Below are positions 1 through 8,841 of a stretch of 27,762 nucleotides of DNA, one piece after another; the first letter of the stretch is position 1; each line of letters starts with the position of its first letter. The DNA comes from Bacilli bacterium (GTDB lineage: Bacteria > Bacillota_I > Bacilli_A > RF39 > UBA660). The position numbers were made by a program, and so were the translations under genes. Below the pieces are notes generated by a model. It had not been told where the DNA came from, ran no database searches, and saw only the letters and a list, made by a program, of their open reading frames with translations. The stretch spans positions 1 through 27,762 of the forward strand of contig JAEDGC010000018.1 in assembly GCA_016297695.1 (NCBI GenBank). The letters are read 5' to 3'.

Positions 1-65
1 CTAATTAATAAAACATAATTAATGAGACATTTTTACTAATTAGTCACAAAAATATTTCATGGTTA

Positions 66-471
66 TTAATTTTTAATTTCTTCAAATGTTAATTTAGTAA
101 TTTCCATAATATCTTTTATATCTATACCTTTTTTAACATTTCTTTAGCTATTTTTATGGATGATGATTTTTCTTCCTTGTTCTAATCCTTTTTGGATTGC
201 TTTTTCTTCTGCTAGTTTTAATCTTGAATTATATATGTTTTCTCCATCTTCTTCATCTGTTAAAAAATATGTAAATTTCTCATCTTCATTCAATTTACTT
301 ACTTTCTCTTCATATTTCTTCATTAATTCATCATCTCCACAATATTCTTCTAATTCTTCTTTATTTAAATCTAACATATATAAATATTTATATGTTTCTT
401 TTTCTTTGTTACTCAAAATATACCAGTCTTTTTTTGTCCATATTTATTTCTATTATTTTAAAATTTTTCAT
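66..471 (-). pseudogene. C-terminal remnant of an Rpn-family (PD-(D/E)XK) nuclease/transposase, frameshifted
   Basis: Only the C-terminal part of a recombination-promoting nuclease-like protein survives. Reading from the ATG at 471 gives a KIIEINMDK stretch. A second frame carries YLYMLDLNKEELEEY, a Glu/Lys-rich helix and NSRLKLAEEKAIQKGLEQG. Two further frames complete a typical family tail, IAKEMLKKGIDIKDIMEI, ending at a TAA at 66-68. Joining these pieces needs three one-base indels, all in A-runs (near 430, 163 and 132). The N-terminal catalytic core is missing, and the sequence just upstream is the terminator of the previous operon. A 90-codon open frame (144-416, TTG start) exists inside but is not a plausible gene by itself. 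The family assignment rests on the tail signature from memory. Indel errors in homopolymers of the assembly are an alternative to genuine decay. Confidence 0.7.
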
Positions 472-478
472 TTTAAGT

Positions 479-510
479 AAAAAAAAAAGAAGCAAAAATA
501 ATTTTTACTT
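479..510 (-). terminator. Rho-independent terminator of the giant surface-protein operon
   Basis: On the minus strand a 9-bp stem (AAGTAAAAA pairing with TTTTTGCTT, including one G-U pair) with a TTA loop is followed by C and about ten Ts. It lies about 50 bases after the stop codon of the 136-residue protein, so it should end that transcript. Confidence 0.75.
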
Positions 511-558
511 TTATTTCATCATTTCTCTTTATCATATTTTTGACTTCTTCTATTTATT

Positions 559-969
559 TTATTTATTTATTTTATAACTAATACTTCCTATATCTTTTAT
601 TTCTTTATCTACTGATACTGATAAAATCTTTTTTTCTTTACTTCCTAAACTATCTCCTATATATCCAATTAATGTTTCTATTTCATTATTATTCTTATCT
701 TTAAACACAACATCTATTGTTTTTAATTTATATTCTTCTTCTTTTGTATTTGTTACTTCTACATCAAAAGTATATATATTGTCTGTATAATTTTCAAAAG
801 CATTAGTAAATTCTAAATCATCTACTATTTGAACATTTAAATACTCTGAATCATCTATAGCAAATGTAGATTTTATGATTCCTAAAATTCCTAATAATAA
901 TGCTAATCCACCTATTGTTGCTAGTATTATTTTTTTATTTTTACTCATTTTAATTCTTTTAAGTTTCAT
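559..969 (-). CDS. Small membrane-anchored extracytoplasmic protein, possibly FxLyD-like
   Basis: This encodes 136 residues. A Lys-rich N-terminus and one hydrophobic segment (about residues 15-36, IILATIGGLALLLGILGII) are followed by an outward-facing domain of about 100 residues. That domain has alternating beta-strand character (VEVTNTKEEEYKLKTIDVVFKDKNNNEIET). This layout resembles FxLyD-type domains of lipid- or membrane-anchored Gram-positive proteins, but the match is weak. The ATG at 969 is chosen because GGAGG lies six bases upstream, inside the last codons of the preceding giant gene. The two genes overlap by 11 bases, which implies translational coupling. A second ATG at 948 has no comparable SD. 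It is probably a partner or accessory of the giant surface protein. The function is unknown. Confidence 0.8.
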   Translation of the reverse strand: MKLKRIKMSKNKKIILATIGGLALLLGILGIIKSTFAIDDSEYLNVQIVDDLEFTNAFENYTDNIYTFDVEVTNTKEEEYKLKTIDVVFKDKNNNEIETLIGYIGDSLGSKEKKILSVSVDKEIKDIGSISYKINK

Positions 970-3900
970 TATTTTCCTCCACTATTTCTATTTCTTTTGT
1001 ATAGATTAATTCTTCATCTTTATAGCACATTACATTATACTTTCCTACTTCTAAAGCACTAGTATTTGTATATTCTATATCATTTATATAACATTTGTAT
1101 TCAGTAGGAAGAGGATAATCCTCTCCTACTAATATTTTTTCTGCTATATTTATTACTTCATTTGCATTATCTTCTTGTTCATTAATTTCTTCTATTTCTT
1201 CAATACCTGTTACTTTAATACTTGATGAAGATACTACTTTTCCAGATTCGTCCAAAGATCTTGCATATATTGTCATATTCTTATCTACTTTTATTATATC
1301 TGTGTATAAATTCCATGTTATTCCATTATCTATACTATATTCATTTGTATATCCTTGTGGATAAGTTATACTTATTTCTTTTTCAATTGTTGATACATTG
1401 TTTATTGCAAATTTTGGTGGATTTATTGGTGTTTCTTCTTGAGACTGATTAATAACTAGATTTTCAGTAAACAACATCGTTTGATTAATATCAATTTGAG
1501 TATAAGTTATAGTTCCTGTACCTCCATTTCCACCTCTTTTTGAAACAGTTTGTACACCACCTGCTATGTTGATAGTTCCATCTGATAGTTTTTCCTTATA
1601 AAATATATTAATTGAACCTCCGCCAGACGAGCCACCACCATAATTATTCGTAACTCCTCCAGGTTTTCCACAAGCTGATATTAATCCGTTATTTACATAT
1701 TCATTCGCATAAATTACTAGTAGTCCTCCTGTGCCAGAACCGCCTTGTCTATAACCCGAACCACCAGGATTTCCAGCACCTCCAGGACTTGTACGTCCTC
1801 CGCCAGAACCGCCTCGTCCACCATTAGATACTGCGGAACCTCCTGTTCCATCATACGCAGAACCGCCTCCTGTACCTCCAGAATATGATGTTCCTGCAGT
1901 TCCAGCACCAGACCATTTCATAAAACTTGAAGACCCAGAACCTCCGCCGCCGGTTTGTCTTGCAGAACCATTTACTCCGTTATATCCAGCTTTTCCATTA
2001 CCGTTTGTATCTCTAAAAGAAGCTCCTCCTGCTCCACCTAATGCTGGTACATATTCATACGTTCCATCTTCGTTTTTCCATAAATATACATTTTGGCCTT
2101 CTGCTTTAGCTCCGTGTGAATTATCTATTGTTCCATTATTTGTTAATTTTCCTGTTACATATAAAGTAAATCCTTTTGGTCCTCCATATTCTGTATAATA
2201 TGGGCCAACTGTTACTCCTTCATCAATAGTTAAGTCTCCATTTACTTTTACTACTACCATATTTTGTGCATTTTTTTGTGAAGAAGCTACATCATTTGCA
2301 TCTCCAAATATTTGATTTTCACTAAATACTTGATTTCCATCTAATACATATAAATGAATTGGATATGAAACAGTTTCATTTTCAGTTTTTACTTGGAAAT
2401 TATAGTATCCACTTTTCAGATCTGATTCCATAGCTTTTATTATACTTTCAGATTTTAATACTTCAACGTATTTAACTTTTATATTTTTGGTAATTGTTAC
2501 TTTTCTTCCAGCACCCGTTATTACTGAGCATTCTATTATATGTTCACCTCCAGGTAATTCTTGTGTATTTGTATATTCTATTCCATTTATATTACATGAT
2601 GCACTACCACCAGATTTTGTATTGTCAACAGTATAGCTAGAAGGTAGTGTATAATTATCTGTTGTTGCAAATTCACTTGGTAATTTATCTAAATTAATAG
2701 TTGGTTCTGTTCTATCTATCATTGTTATTTTTAAAGAATTTGCAATTTTAACATTTGGTCCGTCTACTACTCTTGCTACAATTGTCTGATTTTCAGCTTC
2801 TATTTTTACTCCAATATCACTATTGTATTCTAACCATGTTTTCGCACCATCTAAACTATATTCATACTTATATATATTATCTTCTTCATATGGATAATCT
2901 ATTATTACCGTTTTTTCGTAAGCCCATTCATCATTATTTGGAGAAACAGTATATTCAATGCTACCTATATCTTTTGTAATTGCCTTATATTCTTTTACTT
3001 CACTTTCTAATCCAGCACCATTTTCAACTTTTACATAAATTGTATATTCTGTTTTATTTGTTAATTCACTTATTACATTTTTGCTTAACTCACTTTTTGT
3101 ATAATTTATACCATCTAATGAATATAAATAATTTTTAATACCACTTCCTTTATCTTCTCCTTCTATGGTTATAATTAATTTACTACTTCTTGAAACTATA
3201 TCAACATTTTTAATTATCGGATTAGTTGTATCAATTGTGGTAATTTCGTATATAGCCGTTTTTCTTTCATTTATTCCATCACTTGCTTTTGCTACAACAG
3301 TCGTATTTTTATTTAATATCACTTCTTCAATATATTCTTCCCAAGTTTTTCCTTTATCTAAGCTATAATATAAATCTAAACTGTTATCAGCATGAGTTAA
3401 TTTGAATTTTTTATTATTACTCCATTTTTCTAAACTTGGACTAAAATCAATACTTGGAGCGTCAATGTTTTTAGTACTTCCAATTATATTATATTCTTCA
3501 CTTTTGTTTCCTGCTTGATCTTCTACATATACATATATTTTATAATCACTGTTTGCATATAAATTATTAAATATAAATGTATTTTTATCAGATACTTTAT
3601 AATTTTGACCATCTAAAGAATAATAATAATATTTTATTCCACTTTCCATGTCAATACCTGTAACATTGATTGTTATAGATTTTTGAGTAGAATTTTCTAC
3701 ATTTATGTATCTTACTCCAGGATTTCCTTCATCAATATTAGTAACTGTATATTCCGCTTTGTCACTCCATACTTCCAGTTCATCTTGGCATTTTGCATAT
3801 ATCTTTGTATTATTTTTAGTAATTTTTATTTTTCCTTCGTAATCTAGCCATGAAGTTGCACTACCATCTTCATATACTAATCTATATTGGCGCTTAATCA

Positions 3901-6900
3901 TATATTCTGGATATGTTATATCCACATTTAATTCATTAGTCCAATTTTTTTCTTCCGGAATAATTTTTGGAGCATCAGGTGATGTAGTATCCCATCTCAT
4001 AAATAAATTTCCTGATATTTGGCTCGCTGGAACCGTAAGTACATAAAAATCTCCTTTAAATTTTATTTTATTGCCATCTTGATCAACAAGTTCAATTTCA
4101 TCACCTTCATTGTATCCATTTACCATTTCAGCATATCCTTGTTTTATTAAAGCTATTCCTTCACTTGGATATACTCTCCATTCACCATTAGACATCCATT
4201 TATATTCTCTTTTATTTTCAATACTAGTATTTGGATAATTCAATTTTATTAAATAGTAAGATCCATAATCTATTGTATGAACAGCTGGCTTCGGAATAAT
4301 ATTAGTAACAATATATTCACTTTGTGCAGCATTTCCTTGTTCATCCTCACTATATGCTAAAATGACACAATTTTTTGACACAACAAATTCTTTTGTATAT
4401 TCTTGCCATTCCCCATTATCTATTTTATATTTTTTTACAATTGAATCTTCATCATACACTATTTTAATTTTTGTTTCATATGTAGTATTATTATTTGTCG
4501 GATTTCCACTAATAACTGGATCATTTAATCCTTCTTTTAGAAAATCTATGTACTTTGTAGAATTCCCGCTTCCATTATCACTTATTGCATAAGCATATAT
4601 TGTTGTATTTTTTGTTACTTCAAATTCTCCATCATATGGATGCCATGAATCTTTGTAACCCACTTTATAGTATGTTTCTACGGATCTTGTATCATATACT
4701 ATTTTAATTTTTGTAGAATCGGTTTTAGAACCATCTGGATTAGCTAAAATAGATATATCCAATATATCTTTCTTAACTGTTGGTACTATATTATTAATTT
4801 CTAATTTATCATATGATGTACCATTTAAATTTGTTGCTCTTGCATATATTGTGCAATTATTTTTTATATATAAAGTTCCTGTGTAATTTTTATAATAAAT
4901 CCCGTCATAACTATATTCTAAAGTTTCATAATCAGATGCATTTATTTTTACTTTTGCATCATGTGTGTATCCTCCAAACAACGGGTCAGGCTCTGACAAT
5001 ATTGCAACATATGGCATATTATATCCTCTTAAATTTGTTATTCTATAACTATTTATAGATGAATATAATCCATCTGTTTGTCTAATATAATATGTTCGAA
5101 TAGTACTATTATTTTTTATTACAAATGGTGTACTATATTCTACATAATCTCCATTATCTATTTTATAGTATATCTTTCTAGCTGCATATTCCGTATCTAA
5201 TGTTACTGTAACTTCATGAGCTAACTCATATGTATTTAATTTTATTTTAGGTCCATTTATTTTATATCTAGCTTCTCCATCATAATTTGTAATTTCTTCA
5301 CCATCAGTTAATATCATATTTGAAGAACTATCTTTACCATATAATTTATTAGAATAATCAGGATCTGATGTCTCATATATTGAATCAGAACTTCCAAGAT
5401 TTTCATCATTATTTAAACACTTATTTGAATTAACATACTCACTTATGAATACTGAATCTATGTTAGTCACAATTTCTTCTGTTTCTAAGATTCCTTCATC
5501 ATCGTATGTATATTCAATTTTTGTAACTTTTGCCTCAATTAAAGTATTTCCTTCAACTTTAAAAGATTTATTATATTTTTGCCAATCTCCACCATTTATA
5601 CGATATTCTTTTGTTTTTGCATACTTATCATATGTAATTTTTACATTTGTTTTTGCATCTGGACATAACGTATATCTTGATGGCTCAATATCTACAAGTG
5701 GTTTATTATTTGGCGACTCAATAACGGTTTCTCCATTTATATTATATCTAATATATATATTTTGTAAATCTTCTATTTTAACTAGAATAGGTCCAGTATA
5801 ATCTTGCCATCCACTATCGTTGTAACCTGTTCTTATTTCACCATTTGTATCTAATCTCCATTGCCAATTTGTACTATTTTTAGGATAATACAAAGTTAAT
5901 AATAAATATCCATCAAATACTTCAAATCCTACTTCTTCTAATTCTACTTCTATTTGTTTTTCTACACTTGTTGTATAGCCATTATTTCCTTTTGCTTCAC
6001 AAGTGATTTTATGGCTTCCTACATTAATTTCACCTGTATTTTCTACTTTTTCTCCTGTTTCAATTGTGCACAATATTTCTCCACCTAATTTATCAAATTC
6101 ATAATAACTTGGTAGTTCATATTCTTCTTTTAGTTTTATTTTATTTGGTACTTTATCTAAATTAATTATTGGTACTTTTATTTTTTCTTTTTCACTATCT
6201 GATATCTCTTCTTGTTCACTATCTGTTTGATTTTCATCTTGTATTTCATTTTCTGGATCACTAACATTTACTTTTTTACTTACTTTTATTTCATTTCCCG
6301 CTTTATCTTCTATTATTATTGTTATTTTATGTTCTCCAATTAGTTCTATCTCAAAATTTTGACTTGCTATCTTTTTTTCTTCTTCATCTATTTGATAATA
6401 TATCTTATCTATTCCACTTAATCGATCTTCTACTTTTATTTCTACTTTTACTTTTTTTATTTCTTCTTTTATCTCTATTTCTTTTATTTCTGGTACTTCA
6501 TTATCAACAAGTACTTTTTCTGTATTACTTATACTTCCTTTATTTCCTTTTTTTGATACTCCTCTAAATACTACATAATACTTTCCATTTCCTGTTATTA
6601 TTGCATTCTTTGTTTCTGTTTTTTGCCATTTACATTCTTTATAATTTTCATCTTCTTTTACACAGTATTCATAATAAGATATTCCACTATTACTTTTTGC
6701 ATCTTTTTCTATTTTTATTACTCTTTCTTTAACCCATACATCCCATCCTCCACTTATAACAGGTGCAGAAGGTTTATCTATATTAAAGGTTTCTATAAAA
6801 AATTCATCTACTTTATCTTTTGCCACTGGAATATTTGAATATGCATATCCTAATCCTGATAATATTAACATTATTCCTAATATTGCTTCTACTATTATTA

Positions 6901-7192
6901 ATTTATTTACATTTCTTCCATATAGATTATATTCGCCACTTTTTTCTATGCTTGTTTTTAATTTTATTTTTTTATTCTTTTCTTTTATTTTTTTCACTTT
7001 TAGCTTTTTTACTTTTCCATTATAAAAATGACCAACTGTATATTCGTCATATATATTATTTTCTAAATCTAATTCTATTTCTTCTTTTTCTTCTACCTTT
7101 ATTTCATATGATTTTATTAGTTTATAATCCTTTAATTTTCTTTGCTTTTCTTCTTTTTCTTCAATCTGTTTTTCTTTTATTTTTATACCCAT
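959..7192 (-). CDS. Giant (2077 aa) membrane-anchored multidomain surface protein
   Basis: The N-terminus has about 95 very charged Lys/Glu-rich residues, then one transmembrane segment (about 97-118, LIIVEAILGIMLILSGLGYAYS). There is no signal peptide, so it is a signal-anchor protein with its bulk outside. The ectodomain contains at least nine modules with the pattern Y-x-I/L-D-x-G-x-W-x-x-Y, followed by N-x-T-I-x-A, as in the CHB_HEX_C/FN3-like families. It also has two fibronectin-III-like modules (SGIKYYYYSLDG, SGIKNYLYSLDG) and HYR-like modules with conserved Cys (GGEILCTIE, GGSASCNI). A beta-helix or Gly-rich region lies near residues 1680-1900. One more module and a Cys-containing segment close the protein, with no LPXTG sorting signal. 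An adhesin or cell-surface stalk role is inference. The ATG at 7192 has a weak AGGT upstream but is placed well behind a perfect promoter. Confidence 0.85.
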   Translation of the reverse strand: MGIKIKEKQIEEKEEKQRKLKDYKLIKSYEIKVEEKEEIELDLENNIYDEYTVGHFYNGKVKKLKVKKIKEKNKKIKLKTSIEKSGEYNLYGRNVNKLIIVEAILGIMLILSGLGYAYSNIPVAKDKVDEFFIETFNIDKPSAPVISGGWDVWVKERVIKIEKDAKSNSGISYYEYCVKEDENYKECKWQKTETKNAIITGNGKYYVVFRGVSKKGNKGSISNTEKVLVDNEVPEIKEIEIKEEIKKVKVEIKVEDRLSGIDKIYYQIDEEEKKIASQNFEIELIGEHKITIIIEDKAGNEIKVSKKVNVSDPENEIQDENQTDSEQEEISDSEKEKIKVPIINLDKVPNKIKLKEEYELPSYYEFDKLGGEILCTIETGEKVENTGEINVGSHKITCEAKGNNGYTTSVEKQIEVELEEVGFEVFDGYLLLTLYYPKNSTNWQWRLDTNGEIRTGYNDSGWQDYTGPILVKIEDLQNIYIRYNINGETVIESPNNKPLVDIEPSRYTLCPDAKTNVKITYDKYAKTKEYRINGGDWQKYNKSFKVEGNTLIEAKVTKIEYTYDDEGILETEEIVTNIDSVFISEYVNSNKCLNNDENLGSSDSIYETSDPDYSNKLYGKDSSSNMILTDGEEITNYDGEARYKINGPKIKLNTYELAHEVTVTLDTEYAARKIYYKIDNGDYVEYSTPFVIKNNSTIRTYYIRQTDGLYSSINSYRITNLRGYNMPYVAILSEPDPLFGGYTHDAKVKINASDYETLEYSYDGIYYKNYTGTLYIKNNCTIYARATNLNGTSYDKLEINNIVPTVKKDILDISILANPDGSKTDSTKIKIVYDTRSVETYYKVGYKDSWHPYDGEFEVTKNTTIYAYAISDNGSGNSTKYIDFLKEGLNDPVISGNPTNNNTTYETKIKIVYDEDSIVKKYKIDNGEWQEYTKEFVVSKNCVILAYSEDEQGNAAQSEYIVTNIIPKPAVHTIDYGSYYLIKLNYPNTSIENKREYKWMSNGEWRVYPSEGIALIKQGYAEMVNGYNEGDEIELVDQDGNKIKFKGDFYVLTVPASQISGNLFMRWDTTSPDAPKIIPEEKNWTNELNVDITYPEYMIKRQYRLVYEDGSATSWLDYEGKIKITKNNTKIYAKCQDELEVWSDKAEYTVTNIDEGNPGVRYINVENSTQKSITINVTGIDMESGIKYYYYSLDGQNYKVSDKNTFIFNNLYANSDYKIYVYVEDQAGNKSEEYNIIGSTKNIDAPSIDFSPSLEKWSNNKKFKLTHADNSLDLYYSLDKGKTWEEYIEEVILNKNTTVVAKASDGINERKTAIYEITTIDTTNPIIKNVDIVSRSSKLIITIEGEDKGSGIKNYLYSLDGINYTKSELSKNVISELTNKTEYTIYVKVENGAGLESEVKEYKAITKDIGSIEYTVSPNNDEWAYEKTVIIDYPYEEDNIYKYEYSLDGAKTWLEYNSDIGVKIEAENQTIVARVVDGPNVKIANSLKITMIDRTEPTINLDKLPSEFATTDNYTLPSSYTVDNTKSGGSASCNINGIEYTNTQELPGGEHIIECSVITGAGRKVTITKNIKVKYVEVLKSESIIKAMESDLKSGYYNFQVKTENETVSYPIHLYVLDGNQVFSENQIFGDANDVASSQKNAQNMVVVKVNGDLTIDEGVTVGPYYTEYGGPKGFTLYVTGKLTNNGTIDNSHGAKAEGQNVYLWKNEDGTYEYVPALGGAGGASFRDTNGNGKAGYNGVNGSARQTGGGGSGSSSFMKWSGAGTAGTSYSGGTGGGSAYDGTGGSAVSNGGRGGSGGGRTSPGGAGNPGGSGYRQGGSGTGGLLVIYANEYVNNGLISACGKPGGVTNNYGGGSSGGGSINIFYKEKLSDGTINIAGGVQTVSKRGGNGGTGTITYTQIDINQTMLFTENLVINQSQEETPINPPKFAINNVSTIEKEISITYPQGYTNEYSIDNGITWNLYTDIIKVDKNMTIYARSLDESGKVVSSSSIKVTGIEEIEEINEQEDNANEVINIAEKILVGEDYPLPTEYKCYINDIEYTNTSALEVGKYNVMCYKDEELIYTKEIEIVEENNET
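1500..2050 (-). other. Gly-rich domain inside the giant surface protein
   Basis: About 180 residues are dominated by Gly, Ser and Ala (for example GGGGSGSSSF, GGRGGSGGGR, GGAGNPGGSG). They are flanked by NNGTIDNS and NNGLISACGKPGG strands that look like rungs of a parallel beta-helix. Gly/Ala/Pro-type codons make this the most GC-rich patch of the gene. Similar blocks are known in phage tail fibres and large bacterial surface proteins. An origin from such a source is inference. Confidence 0.7.
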
Positions 7193-7229
7193 AAAATCAC
7201 GACCTTTTTTATTATTCTCTACTATTATG

Positions 7230-7258
7230 ATTATATAATTTTAACCTTATACTGTCAA
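7230..7258 (-). promoter_or_regulatory. Perfect consensus sigma-A promoter for the giant surface-protein operon
   Basis: The -35 TTGACA (7258-7253), a 17-bp spacer and the -10 TATAAT (7235-7230) all match the vegetative consensus exactly. Transcription would start near 7223, about 30 bases before the ATG at 7192. Confidence 0.9.
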
Positions 7259-7275
7259 TTTTTTTGCTTTATTAT

Positions 7276-7303
7276 AAAAAAAATGACATATTTTAGTCAT
7301 CTT
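7276..7303 (-). terminator. Terminator after the Bax-inhibitor-1 family gene
   Basis: A stem built from AAGATGAC and GTCATTTT (one G-U pair) with an 8-base loop runs straight into a row of Ts on the minus strand. Its 5' arm includes the last codons and stop of the upstream gene. It separates that unit from the strong promoter at 7230-7258. Confidence 0.8.
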
Positions 7304-7931
7304 TAAATAATCTTAATAAATTTAAGAAAACATTAATATAATCTAAATATAATTGTAATGCTCCATAGATTGCTAAATTATCTTTGCAAATTGTACTTGT
7401 ATAAATATTTTTTATTTTTTGAATATCATAAGCAGTTATTCCCATAAATATTAAAATTATTGCCCATGATAAGAATAAATCAAATGATTGACTACCTACA
7501 AAAATATTTATAATTGAGCAAATAATTATTCCAAATAAGGCCATCATCAAATAGATTCCTACTTTATTTAAATTGATTTTCGTTGTATATCCAATAAGGG
7601 AAAACAATCCAAAAATAATAGCTGACACTAAAAATACATAAATTATACTTTTTACAGAATATGCAATAAATATAGAAGAGAAAGTTAATCCGCTTATAAA
7701 AGAATAAAGAAGAAAAAATATTCTACACGTAGTTGGTTTCATTTTCTTTATTCTAGCTGATAAAATAATAACTAGTACTATTTCAATTATTGAAAATATA
7801 ATGTATGAACTTGTACTAAAAACTGATATTAACATTTTTTCATTTATCGAAATAACATATCCAGTTAAAAATGTTACAAATAATCCAATAAACATCCATA
7901 AAAATACTTTAGATATCACTTTATTATCCAT
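7293..7931 (-). CDS. Bax inhibitor-1 / YccA-family integral membrane protein
   Basis: This is a 212-residue, almost entirely hydrophobic protein with about seven predicted membrane spans. It has the BI-1 family (TMBIM/YccA/YetJ) layout and ends with a short charged tail, RLFKDD. Late-helix features such as GITAYDIQKIKNIY, with Asp next to a membrane segment, fit the pH-sensing calcium-leak core of this family. In other bacteria members act as calcium channels (YetJ) or interact with the membrane protease FtsH (YccA). Which applies here is unknown. The SD AGGTGAAAT lies directly before the ATG and overlaps the TAG stop of the Bro-N gene upstream. The two are therefore co-transcribed and probably translationally coupled. 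Confidence 0.85.
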   Translation of the reverse strand: MDNKVISKVFLWMFIGLFVTFLTGYVISINEKMLISVFSTSSYIIFSIIEIVLVIILSARIKKMKPTTCRIFFLLYSFISGLTFSSIFIAYSVKSIIYVFLVSAIIFGLFSLIGYTTKINLNKVGIYLMMALFGIIICSIINIFVGSQSFDLFLSWAIILIFMGITAYDIQKIKNIYTSTICKDNLAIYGALQLYLDYINVFLNLLRLFKDD

Positions 7932-7938
7932 ATTTCAC

Positions 7939-8790
7939 CTACTTCATTTCAATTTCTTTTTCATTAACATATTCATAGTTTAATGCATTACTACTAGTAA
8001 CCACACTCTCACCTAGTTCATTTTCAAAATCTTTTCTTGCATTACCAGCAATTTTACCACCACGTCTTGCTACTTCAATATTTTCGTTTAATCCCTTAGG
8101 TTTTTTCTTTTTTGCAATTTCTCTTGTTGCTATTTCTCCTAAATCTGCTAATGCTACTTCTACATCACTCATATTATCTCTTAACGATTCTTTTCTAAGT
8201 CCTTTAAATGATTTATATTGTTTAGCAGTCATTCCAGACCATTCTTTATAAATCTCATTAGTTAGAATTGCATATTCTTTTTGTTCAGTTATTCCACCAT
8301 CTTTCCATACATCTGTAAGTTGTTTTCTATCCTGAATACCTTTTATTCTTTTAGCAATCCATTTTTCATCAAAACCTTTAGATCTATATAAATCTATTGC
8401 TCTTTGTGCTGCTAGTGACGGATTAAATATTTCATCTATTCTTTCACTACCTAATTTTGCTAACCATTGTTTAATTGGTTCTGCATTCTTACTAGGAATA
8501 GATTCGATTATTCTGAACATTCCTTCAATATCAACTACATCAGTATTATAATATTTACCATCAGAAGCTTTTAATTTCAGTTGGTTACAATTTGTAACCG
8601 ACTCATTTCCTTCTTGTTTTAGTCTATGTTTTAATACTTTCCAATAATTTCTTGGATTATCACTTTCTGATATTACTCCAACTACATCAACAACACTAAT
8701 ATAATATTTTTCATCTTCTTTATTCCAAACTGTTCTAATTGTTTCATTATTAAATATTTTATTTACTAAATGCATTTTATCTTGATTCAT
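7939..8790 (-). CDS. Bro-N domain protein (DinD / phage antirepressor-like)
   Basis: The product has 283 residues. Residues about 10-115 have the Bro-N signature: IFNNETIRTVWNKEDEKYYI, then SVVDVVGVISESDNPRNYW, then VVDIEGMFRIIESIPSKNAE. The C-terminal part carries the conserved tail KPKGLNENIEVARRGGKIAG followed by ARKDFENELGESVV, seen in DinD-like and phage antirepressor-like proteins. Bro-N domains generally bind DNA; E. coli DinD is SOS-induced and antagonises RecA. No SOS (LexA) box was seen here. The ATG at 8790 follows the strong SD AGGAGGT by five bases, and an extended -10 promoter sits just upstream. A phage ancestry is likely, but no other phage genes are adjacent. Confidence 0.85.
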   Translation of the reverse strand: MNQDKMHLVNKIFNNETIRTVWNKEDEKYYISVVDVVGVISESDNPRNYWKVLKHRLKQEGNESVTNCNQLKLKASDGKYYNTDVVDIEGMFRIIESIPSKNAEPIKQWLAKLGSERIDEIFNPSLAAQRAIDLYRSKGFDEKWIAKRIKGIQDRKQLTDVWKDGGITEQKEYAILTNEIYKEWSGMTAKQYKSFKGLRKESLRDNMSDVEVALADLGEIATREIAKKKKPKGLNENIEVARRGGKIAGNARKDFENELGESVVTSSNALNYEYVNEKEIEMK

Positions 8791-8812
8791 ATATAACCTC
8801 CTGTTTCATAAA

Positions 8813-8841
8813 ATTATAGCATGTTTTACAATAAATATAAA
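8813..8841 (-). promoter_or_regulatory. Extended -10 promoter for the Bro-N / BI-1 operon
   Basis: TGCTATAAT (8821-8813) is an extended -10 with a perfect hexamer. A weak -35 TTTATA lies 17 bp upstream (8841-8836), right after the stop codon of the clp gene. No terminator separates clp from this operon, so read-through is also possible. Confidence 0.7.

Noticed and set aside
1356..1364. A perfect DnaA-box sequence, TGTGGATAA.
   Set aside because: It is a single copy inside the coding sequence of the giant surface protein (Tyr-Pro-Gln-Gly codons), with no cluster around it. A chance match is most likely.
1717..1908. Second minus-strand open frame inside the Gly-rich region.
   Set aside because: It is a frame shadow of the repetitive Gly codons and is unlike any known protein.
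5445..5801. Long open frames on the plus strand over the giant gene (also 6820-7194).
   Set aside because: They are antisense shadows of a strongly supported gene, with Leu/Tyr/Phe-rich low-complexity products and no SD or promoter.
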